Part shown: positions 25,957 through 33,132 of the stretch, piece by piece
Layout: the number at the start of each line of letters is the position of its first letter
Position numbering within the stretch: the first letter of the stretch is position 1
NCBI GenBank assembly: GCA_018823835.1
Contig: JAHJHT010000013.1
Coordinates: 868,001 to 932,000 of the forward strand
From: Alphaproteobacteria bacterium
GTDB taxonomy: Bacteria; Pseudomonadota; Alphaproteobacteria; Rhizobiales; Rhizobiaceae
Length of the DNA: 64,000 bases
Direction of reading: 5' to 3'
Notes under the pieces: model-generated
The model's database searches: none
Seen by the model: the letters and a program-made list of their open reading frames with translations, nothing else
What the model was told of the DNA's origin: nothing
Program-made: the position numbers and the translations under genes

Positions 25957-28512
25957 TCAGGTGGTGACCGCCTTCTCCACCGACGGCTGCTGCTCGTCTC
26001 CCGAAGAGGCTGCGGAACCGGGGCGCAGCTTGAACAGGATCAGCAGTGGCGCGGCGATGAAGATCGACGAGTAGGTGCCGAACACCACGCCGAACAGCAT
26101 GGCGGCCGTGAAGGAACGAATGACCTCGCCGCCGAAGATGAACAGCGCCAGCAGGGCCAGGATCGTCGTCATCGACGTCATGGTCGTGCGCGACAGGGTC
26201 GTGTTGATGGCGTTGTTCAACAGTTCGGGCAGCGGCATCTTCTTGAATCGTCGGAGATCCTCGCGGATTCGGTCATAGACGACCACCGTATCGTTCAGCG
26301 AGTAGCCGACGATCGTCAGGATGGCGGCGATGGACGATTGGTTGAACTCGATGCCGCTGATGACGAAGAACCCGACGGTCATCACGATATCGTGGATCGT
26401 GGCGATGATCGCACCGAGCGCGAACTGCCACTCGAAGCGGAACCAGACATAGATCAGCACGAGGCCGAGCGCGACGATGACGCCGATCGTGCCCTGCCGG
26501 GCCAGTTCGCTCGACACGGTCGGGCCGACGGTTTCGACACGGCGGAACTCGTAGTCGCTCTCGAGTTCTCCGCGCACCTTGGTCACGACAGTCTGCTCGG
26601 CATTGTCGCCGCTGTCCTGGCTGCCGACGCGGATCAGCACGTCGCTGGTCTGGCCGAACTGCTGCACCTGCACGTCGCCGATGTTGAGGTCGGAGAGCCG
26701 CGCCCTGATGTCGGCGAGATCGGCCGTGCCGGTCTTGGCCTGCACCTCGATCAGGGAGCCACCCTTGAAGTCGACGCCATAGTTCATGTTGACGGTCATG
26801 AACAGGACGACAGACATGATGGACAGCGCGCCGGACAGCGCGAAAGTGTAGCGCCTGATGCCCATGAAGGGGATCTTCGTGTCCGTCGGAATGAGCCGCA
26901 CCGGTGCCCAGGGCAGTTCCTTGGGCTTGCTGCGGCGGACCCATTCGGCAATCAGCCAGCGCGTGAAGGTGAAGGCAGTGAAGACCGTCGTGATGATGCC
27001 GATGGCGAGCGTCACGGCAAAGCCCTTGACCGGGCCCGTGCCGAGATAGAACAGCACCGCGGCGGCAATCAGCGTCGTCAGGTTGGCGTCAAGGATTGTC
27101 GCCAGCGCCTTCGCGAAGCCGGTGTCGATGGCCTGGATGACGGAGCGGCCGTTGCGCCGCTCCTCGCGTATGCGCTCGTAGATGAGCACGTTGGAGTCGA
27201 CGGCCATGCCGATGGTCAGCACGATACCGGCGATGCCCGGCAGCGTCAGCGTGGCGCCGAGCAGCGACAGGAGCGCGACGATCATGGCGACGTTGGCGAT
27301 CAGGGCGACATTGGCAATGATGCCGAGCCAGCCATAGGCCAGAACCATGAAGACCAGCACCAGGATCGCCCCGATCATGCCGGCGATCTTGCCGGCCGAG
27401 ATCGAGTCGGCGCCGAGGCTCGGGCCGACGGTGCGCTCTTCGACGATGGTCAGGTTGGCGGGCAGCGCGCCGGCGCGCAGCAGCACGGCAAGGTCGTTGG
27501 CGCCTTCAACCGTGAAGCTGCCGGAAATCTGGCCGGTGCCGCCCAGGATCGGCTCGCGGATCTGCGGTGCGGAAATGACCTGGTCGTCGAGGATGATGGC
27601 AAACAGCTTGCCGACATTCTGCTGGGTCGCCTGGCCGAAGCGCTGCGCACCCTTGGAATCGAAGCGGAAGGTGACGACCGGCTCGCTGGTGCGCTGGTCG
27701 AACGAGGCCTGCGCGTCGACGAGGTTTTCGCCGGATACGATGACGCGGTTCTCAATCAGGTAGGGGACCGGCGGATCGTCGGTCGAGTACATGATCGTCG
27801 AGCCGGCTGGCGGTCGGCCCTCGATGGCCTCCTGCACAGGCACCGTCTGGTCGACCATCTGGAATGTCAGCTTCGCCGTCTGGCCGAGAATGTCCTTCAG
27901 GCGCTGCGGGTCCTGCAGGCCCGGCACCTGCACGAGGATGCGGTCGTTGCCCTGGCGCTGGATGATCGGCTCGGTCGTTCCGAGTTCGTTGACGCGGCGG
28001 CCCACCACCTCGATGGACTGCGTCAGCGCGGCCTGCAGACGGTAATCGATGCCTTCAGGCGTCAGCGTGTAGCGCAGAACGTTGGGCTCCGGCTCGGTCA
28101 GCGTCAGTTCGACAATGTTGCCGCCTCCGAACACGCTCGAGGCGATCGGGTCGAGCAGCGAGGACAGCGCTTCCTTGGCGGCGGCAAGCTGGGCAGCGTC
28201 GCGGATGCGCACCTGCACCGTATTGCCGCTGCCGGTCAGGCCCGTATAGCCGATCTTGGCGTCGCGCAGCTGGGTGCGGATATCGTCGCGTGTGGTCTCC
28301 AGGCGTTCGTCGACTAGGTCCTGGCGCTCAATCTGCAGCAGGATGTGCGAACCGCCCTGCAGGTCGAGACCGAGAGTCATCTGCCGCTTGGGCAACCAGT
28401 CCGGAAGACTGGACAGAACGGACTGCGGGAACAGGTTGGGTGCCGCAAACAGCAGCCCGAGCAGAACGACCGCCCAGATCGAGATCGTCTTCCAGCGCGA
28501 GAAATACAGCAT
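25957..28512 (-). CDS. secDF: Fused protein translocase subunits SecD-SecF
   Basis: 851-aa inner-membrane RND-type protein that uses the proton gradient to help SecYEG export. The SecD half (about residues 1-510) starts with an N-terminal TM and GLDLQGGSHILLQ, has a large periplasmic domain and six TMs (DSNVLIYERIREE). The SecF half begins near residue 540 with GVDFKGGSLIEVQ and ends with DTVVVYDRIREDL and a charged tail. The fused form is common in alphaproteobacteria. It lies 75 bp downstream of yajC. Confidence 0.97.
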   Translation of the reverse strand: MLYFSRWKTISIWAVVLLGLLFAAPNLFPQSVLSSLPDWLPKRQMTLGLDLQGGSHILLQIERQDLVDERLETTRDDIRTQLRDAKIGYTGLTGSGNTVQVRIRDAAQLAAAKEALSSLLDPIASSVFGGGNIVELTLTEPEPNVLRYTLTPEGIDYRLQAALTQSIEVVGRRVNELGTTEPIIQRQGNDRILVQVPGLQDPQRLKDILGQTAKLTFQMVDQTVPVQEAIEGRPPAGSTIMYSTDDPPVPYLIENRVIVSGENLVDAQASFDQRTSEPVVTFRFDSKGAQRFGQATQQNVGKLFAIILDDQVISAPQIREPILGGTGQISGSFTVEGANDLAVLLRAGALPANLTIVEERTVGPSLGADSISAGKIAGMIGAILVLVFMVLAYGWLGIIANVALIANVAMIVALLSLLGATLTLPGIAGIVLTIGMAVDSNVLIYERIREERRNGRSVIQAIDTGFAKALATILDANLTTLIAAAVLFYLGTGPVKGFAVTLAIGIITTVFTAFTFTRWLIAEWVRRSKPKELPWAPVRLIPTDTKIPFMGIRRYTFALSGALSIMSVVLFMTVNMNYGVDFKGGSLIEVQAKTGTADLADIRARLSDLNIGDVQVQQFGQTSDVLIRVGSQDSGDNAEQTVVTKVRGELESDYEFRRVETVGPTVSSELARQGTIGVIVALGLVLIYVWFRFEWQFALGAIIATIHDIVMTVGFFVISGIEFNQSSIAAILTIVGYSLNDTVVVYDRIREDLRRFKKMPLPELLNNAINTTLSRTTMTSMTTILALLALFIFGGEVIRSFTAAMLFGVVFGTYSSIFIAAPLLILFKLRPGSAASSGDEQQPSVEKAVTT

Positions 28513-28587
28513 CGTCGGTCTTCCGTTCAGGCGAAGGGCTGTCGCCGCTCCGCCTCTATTGTCACACGAGGGTCGTGTCGGCTGCGG

Positions 28588-28926
28588 CTATTTCTTGGCG
28601 TTCTGGTTCGCGACGGGCTCGCCCTTGACCCTGACGTCCGCGATCGTCGAGCGCAGCGCCGTAACCTTCATGCCGCCGCCGAGATCGATCTCGAGCTCCG
28701 CATCGTTGGCCTTGGTCACCTTGCCGACGAGACCGCCGCCGGTAACCACCGTGTCGCCGCGCCGGATCGCCGCCAGCATCTCGCCGCGCTTCTTCAACTG
28801 CGTACGCTGCGGCCGGATGATGAGGAAATACATGATCACGAAAATCAGGACAAACGGCAAGATACTGATCAGCATGTCCGGGCTCGCACCCGTGCCCTGC
28901 GCGTAAGCGGGTGTCACAAACATCAA
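28588..28926 (-). CDS. yajC: Preprotein translocase accessory subunit YajC
   Basis: 112-aa single-pass membrane protein of the SecDF-YajC subcomplex. One TM (ILPFVLIFVIMYFLII) is followed by RPQRTQLKKRGEMLAAIRRGD and VTGGGLVGKV. First gene of the yajC-secDF-Mth938-like-phytoene-synthase-like unit. Its AGGAG site is preceded by the leader hairpin at 28946-28961. Confidence 0.96.
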   Translation of the reverse strand: MMFVTPAYAQGTGASPDMLISILPFVLIFVIMYFLIIRPQRTQLKKRGEMLAAIRRGDTVVTGGGLVGKVTKANDAELEIDLGGGMKVTALRSTIADVRVKGEPVANQNAKK

Positions 28927-28945
28927 AAACTCCTGATAATCGGGG

Positions 28946-28961
28946 GGGCCGTTTGCGGCCC
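28946..28961 (-). promoter_or_regulatory. Hairpin in the yajC leader
   Basis: Perfect 6-bp stem GGGCCG-TTTG-CGGCCC ends about 10 bases upstream of the yajC ribosome site. It could modulate initiation or mRNA stability. No known riboswitch resembles it. Confidence 0.4.
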
Positions 28962-29092
28962 TTGAAAGTTGCCGGAATATAGTCGCTAAAGCATTCTTTG
29001 CAACCGCGATTGCTGGGCATTCCGCCGCTTTTCGGGTCGGTTTGCCCGTGTTACAGCGTCACGCTCCGGGCTTTTCAGGGTGAACCACCGCA

Positions 29093-29971
29093 ATGACCGA
29101 CAAGACGATCGAAACAATCGCCGGGAAGCTCGACCTGCTGATCGAGGCGATGAACCGCCTTGCGCCGGCAAAAGGCGCGCCCGCCGACCTTGGCGGCGCC
29201 GACTGTTTCGTCTGGTCGGCGGAGGCCGGAGCGCTGGAGCCGGTGCACCGTGTCAACCGGGTCGATATCGGCCTGATCAAGGGCGTCGACCGGGTGCGAG
29301 ATATCCTGGTCGACAATACGGAGCGCTTCGCGGCCGGGCTGCCCGCCAACAACGTGCTCCTGTGGGGCGCGCGCGGCATGGGCAAGTCGTCGCTGGTCAA
29401 GGCGGTTCACGCCAGCATCAATGCGGCGAAGGCTGCCGGCACACAGCCGCTCAAGCTGGTCGAGATTCACCGCGAGGACATCGATTCGCTGCCTAAGCTG
29501 ATGACGGTGCTGAAGACCGCGCCCTATCGCTTCATCCTGTTTTGCGACGATCTCTCCTTCGACAATGACGACACATCCTACAAGTCGCTCAAAGCCGCGC
29601 TCGAGGGTGGCGTCGAGGGACGGCCGGACAACGTGATCTTCTACGCCACCTCGAACCGGCGCCATCTGCTGCCGCGCGACATGATCGACAATGAGCGCTC
29701 GACGGCCATCAATCCGTCCGAGGCCGTCGAGGAAAAAGTGTCGCTGTCAGACCGCTTCGGCCTGTGGCTCGGCTTCCACAAGTGCTCGCAGGACGACTAC
29801 CTCGCCATGATCGACGGCTATGTCGCCTATCACCGGCTGGAGATCGACCCCGAGCTGCTGCGCGCCGAAGCGCTCGAATGGGCGACAACGCGCGGCAGCC
29901 GGTCGGGCCGCGTCGCCTGGCAGTTCACGCAGGATCTTGCCGGCCGGCTTGGCAAATCGCTGCGGCCCTGA
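29093..29971 (+). CDS. DUF815 AAA-type ATPase
   Basis: 292-aa cytoplasmic protein with Walker A GARGMGKSS (about residue 97), Walker B FILFCDDLSF and the sensor region FYATSNRRHLL, matching the DUF815 ATPases often annotated as predicted AAA+ ATPases. Conserved tail FGLWLGFHKCSQDDYLAMI. Role unknown. Divergent from yajC across 166 bp and convergent with exoR. Confidence 0.9.
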   Translation: MTDKTIETIAGKLDLLIEAMNRLAPAKGAPADLGGADCFVWSAEAGALEPVHRVNRVDIGLIKGVDRVRDILVDNTERFAAGLPANNVLLWGARGMGKSSLVKAVHASINAAKAAGTQPLKLVEIHREDIDSLPKLMTVLKTAPYRFILFCDDLSFDNDDTSYKSLKAALEGGVEGRPDNVIFYATSNRRHLLPRDMIDNERSTAINPSEAVEEKVSLSDRFGLWLGFHKCSQDDYLAMIDGYVAYHRLEIDPELLRAEALEWATTRGSRSGRVAWQFTQDLAGRLGKSLRP

Positions 29972-30033
29972 CGACAAGGCCGAACGGCTGATGACTGTCG
30001 GTTGGAGATTGTGGCGGCGTCTGCGCAGGCGCG

Positions 30034-30852
30034 CTACTGGCTGCCCTTGACGAGAAAATCCTGCGCCAGCGCGATGGCGGTTCGGCGGTCGGCTTCCGGG
30101 GCCAGCGAAAAGGCCTCTTCCTGCATGTTGCGAATCCACTGACGGTCGGCAGGTGCCGCGTGTTCGAGGGCTGCCGTCATCATGGCGAGCCCGCGAACGA
30201 CCTTGCCGCTCTGGAACAGCAGGTTGCCGAGCGTTGCCTGCGCGCCGGCATGGCCCTTTTCGGCCGCCAGCTGGAACCAGCGCCCGGCCTGGCGAACGCT
30301 GGCCTTCACGCCGCCCTCGCCCTTCAGAAACATGTTGCCCATCTCGTACTGGGCATTCGGATTGCGGTAGTTGGCGGCAGCGCGCATGTAATATTCCTGC
30401 GCGGCGATCGCGTTCGCCTTGACCGGGCTTCCTGGTATGCCTGCCTTGAGGTAGCCGCCGAGCGCCACCAGCGCGTCGGAGACATAGCTTTCCTCGGGGC
30501 TGCCTGGCTCGACGTCCTGCTCGGCGATCTCTGAGAAGAACTTGAAGGCCTCGAAGTCGTTGCGCGCCACGCCGTCGCCGGCGGCATACATGCGCGCGAG
30601 CTTCCAGGTAGCGCCGATCTGGCCATTCTCGGCGGCGTAACGGTAGGCTTCGGCGGCCTGGTCCTTGTGGCCGCTCTTGTAGGCGGAGTAGCCGAACTGG
30701 AACACCGCCCAGGGATTGGATTCGGCCCGGACCTCGCCGCTCTCGTCGAACATCTTCTCGTCGAAGGCGAGCGCCTCGCTGGAAGCAACGGCGACGGTGG
30801 CGGCTACGAGACCACCGAAAAATGCAACCCTGACAAACTCAGACATGAGCAT
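30034..30852 (-). CDS. exoR: ExoR, periplasmic Sel1-repeat regulator
   Basis: 272 aa with a signal peptide ending near ALA-FDEKMF and Sel1-like repeats (AAEAYRYAAENGQIGATWKL, AGRWFQLAAEKGHAGAQATL). It follows rhizobial ExoR closely, including the end VVRGLAMMTAALEHAAPADR. ExoR binds the periplasmic domain of the sensor kinase ExoS and holds the ExoS-ChvI system off; acid or host signals trigger its proteolysis and change exopolysaccharide, motility and host adaptation. exoS/chvI are not in the window. ATG 30846 (MSEFV) is an alternative start. Confidence 0.92.
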   Translation of the reverse strand: MLMSEFVRVAFFGGLVAATVAVASSEALAFDEKMFDESGEVRAESNPWAVFQFGYSAYKSGHKDQAAEAYRYAAENGQIGATWKLARMYAAGDGVARNDFEAFKFFSEIAEQDVEPGSPEESYVSDALVALGGYLKAGIPGSPVKANAIAAQEYYMRAAANYRNPNAQYEMGNMFLKGEGGVKASVRQAGRWFQLAAEKGHAGAQATLGNLLFQSGKVVRGLAMMTAALEHAAPADRQWIRNMQEEAFSLAPEADRRTAIALAQDFLVKGSQ

Positions 30853-31431
30853 CGCAACTTGTTTCTTTCACACCACGGCGGCGCGCATTCGCGCCAGTGC
30901 CCGCGGACACAATCGTCAACCAACCCCTGCCCATGATGCCTGAGACGGATGGCCGGACCCTGGCCATCGTCGTCGTCGAACCGCAGGCGACGTCGCCGAT
31001 GCGGGCGGGGACGCCGGGTGCGGCATGCCTGAGAACATGCCGGCCGGAAGATCGTCGACCGCGAGACTCAGACTGCAGGCCTTTTTCGGCCAAAGTGGGG
31101 CCACCCTTGTTGGGGGTGCCGCATGCCTCGCCCACGGCAATATGCCAGAGCGCCGAAGCATGTCGGCCGGGCAGGCTGTGACTGGGCGTGGCGTTGGCTA
31201 CCATGATCTATCTTGCCGCTCCTTGTGCGGCCCTCCCGACAACTGCGCTTGCACCGCATCCGCTCGGGAGGACCATCGGGTGCGCCGCGATCGTGGCGGG
31301 AAATGGGCAGATTTCCCATCCCGGCTTATAGCGCAGAGGTTCTTGAGATAGTGTTGCCGAATCGTCACAAATGTTGCGGCTGAATCAAGACAAAGCCGGT
31401 TTTGTCGAGGCTACGGCTGTCCCGAACGCAA
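30853..31431. other. Long intergenic region between exoR and the FadL-type porin gene
   Basis: 579 bp with no convincing gene on either strand; open frames here lack recognisable domains or good starts. Structure seen: a perfect 8-bp inverted repeat CCTCCCGA/TCGGGAGG at 31232-31239 and 31264-31271, and a 7-bp inverted repeat GGGAAAT-GGGCAG-ATTTCCC at 31298-31317. The exoR promoter (minus) must lie here; a small RNA is possible. Confidence 0.45.
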
Positions 31432-31456
31432 AACTGCGCGGCAAGGCCGCGCAGTT
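31432..31456 (-). terminator. Rho-independent terminator of the FadL-type porin gene
   Basis: Perfect 11-bp stem AACTGCGCGGC with a 3-nt loop; on the minus strand it is followed by TTTT, about 66 bp after the stop of the outer-membrane protein gene. Confidence 0.88.
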
Positions 31457-31521
31457 GCATCACTCACATCGCTCGCCGGTTCCTCGGAACCGTTGCGCGG
31501 GATCGTGTCCCGCCTCGTCGC

Positions 31522-32772
31522 CTACCAGCTGATCTTGTAGCCGGCCGACAGGGCATAGGCCCAGTCGGCGCCAACCGAATAGCCGAAGCTCGCACCGGGA
31601 TCGTAGACGCCGACAGAATCGGAAGTCTGGGCCGATACGCTCGCCGCGGTCAGGTAGGAGACCGCGCCGCCGAAACGGACCTCACCGCCGAGCTTGTCCT
31701 TGAGCGCCACACCGGCAGCAAGCGTGTAGGTGTCGCTCAGTGCGTCCTCGGTGGTCGACACGCCGCGATCCCAGGTCAGGCCGATAACGCCAGAAATGTC
31801 TTCGGTGAAGGCGTGGCCGATGCCGCCGGTGACGGTCCAGCCATCCTTGTAGTAGTATTCGAGCTCACGATCGCCGATCCCTATGATCGTGTAGTCTAGG
31901 GTCTCGAGAACGCTCCAGTCGGTCCATTTCACGTTGCCGAAGGCCAGCCAGCCCGGCGCGATGCCGCTCTGAAGTTTCAATTCCACGGACTGCGGCAAGG
32001 TGCCCTGACCGGTAGTTGCAAAAACAGGTCCGGGTCCGTCTGGCGTCTGGATCGAGAATGTATCGCCAGAACTTCCACCCGGATTATGTTCCACCGCCGA
32101 GCGATAGAGCAGTTGGGCGCGAAGCGCGATTTCGGGGATCTCGTAAGCTACCCCAAGCCGATAGCCGGGCTGGTAATCGTCCTTGAAGGAGAGCGTTGCG
32201 CTCGATCCGAGGGGCTGCCCCAGGCCGCCGAACGGCAACTGTACCGTCTGCGAATAGTTGAAGTCCTGCAGGAAACCGCCGCCGATGACCCAGGCCCGAC
32301 CCTTCGCGAGGTCGAACTTGTAGCCGCACGTCACACCGAATTCGTCGGTCGTGAACCCTTCCTTTGAAGTGCCCGTTCCGTCGGCCATTGCACCAACAAG
32401 AATTGCCTGGGGACCGTATTCCGAATCGGCGCCGAATGGTTGGGTATAGGTGCCAGCGCAACGGAGGTCGTCGGAGAGATTGAACTTCACCGCAGACGAG
32501 GGAATTGCGTAGCTCTGCGAGTATTCCGAGTCCGTGCCGCTGTAGGTCCCCGCCGGAATCACCTGGGGTATGGGCGCTGTGGTGGTGGGCGCGGTCACCG
32601 TCTCGTAGCCGCGCTGCGGCATGACGATCGTCACGCCGGCGCGCATGTTGAAATTGCCCTCTTCGAAGATGAGGTCGGTGTCGGCGGTACCCCTCGAATA
32701 GCCGCCCGCGTTCGCGCTTCCGATAGCGGCCAACGATCCGGCCAGAAGCGCAACTGTGCGCAGGCTGTGCAT
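31522..32772 (-). CDS. OmpP1/FadL/TodX-family outer-membrane protein
   Basis: 416 aa. Start at 32772 follows a strong AGGAGGAG site and gives a signal peptide MHSLRTVALLAGSLAAIGSANA; the longer open frame upstream lacks one. The mature protein is beta-barrel-like (alternating strands, frequent Tyr/Trp/Gly) and ends in GYKISW with a terminal aromatic residue, as required for BAM insertion. FadL family members take up long-chain fatty acids or hydrophobic compounds; PTSLVNP-like hatch motifs are not clear, so the ligand is unknown. It carries its own terminator. Confidence 0.85.
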   Translation of the reverse strand: MHSLRTVALLAGSLAAIGSANAGGYSRGTADTDLIFEEGNFNMRAGVTIVMPQRGYETVTAPTTTAPIPQVIPAGTYSGTDSEYSQSYAIPSSAVKFNLSDDLRCAGTYTQPFGADSEYGPQAILVGAMADGTGTSKEGFTTDEFGVTCGYKFDLAKGRAWVIGGGFLQDFNYSQTVQLPFGGLGQPLGSSATLSFKDDYQPGYRLGVAYEIPEIALRAQLLYRSAVEHNPGGSSGDTFSIQTPDGPGPVFATTGQGTLPQSVELKLQSGIAPGWLAFGNVKWTDWSVLETLDYTIIGIGDRELEYYYKDGWTVTGGIGHAFTEDISGVIGLTWDRGVSTTEDALSDTYTLAAGVALKDKLGGEVRFGGAVSYLTAASVSAQTSDSVGVYDPGASFGYSVGADWAYALSAGYKISW

Positions 32773-33132
32773 GGCTATGGTCTCCTCCTGATAAGAACGT
32801 ACCAAATCTAAAATTGAATCAATGAACGCTAGCAACTGGAATTTCGGACGATTCGGAGAACGGAGCCACCAAACTGACCGCTGGAGACAGGTCCGGCCTG
32901 AAACGGCATGGCTCTGCCCCTCGCTGGAGCGATAATCCGCCAACCATGCTGAACAAAAACCTAATAAGATCAAATGCGTGGCAGGACCGAGGCCGCCTAC
33001 CCCGGGCCTGTTACAAAATTGCCACAAAAAAGAGCGAATTGTGCTGGTGCGACAATGTTACCTTAGGTGACAAGGGCCCGGTCCGCCGCGCTTCCCCGGC
33101 CGGGCGTGACGAATCGCTCCCGCCCGACCGGA
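32773..33132. other. Intergenic region upstream of the FadL-type porin gene
   Basis: 360 bp between the porin start and the valS stop. No gene is supportable. It holds the porin promoter and a near-perfect palindrome GTTACCT-T-AGGTGAC at 33057-33071 (6 of 7 pairs) that could be an operator. Confidence 0.45.

Noticed and set aside
25930..28317. 795-codon open frame on the plus strand across secDF
   Set aside because: Antisense to fully recognisable SecDF with intact motifs; the translated peptide is a low-complexity His/Asp/Gly-rich shadow.
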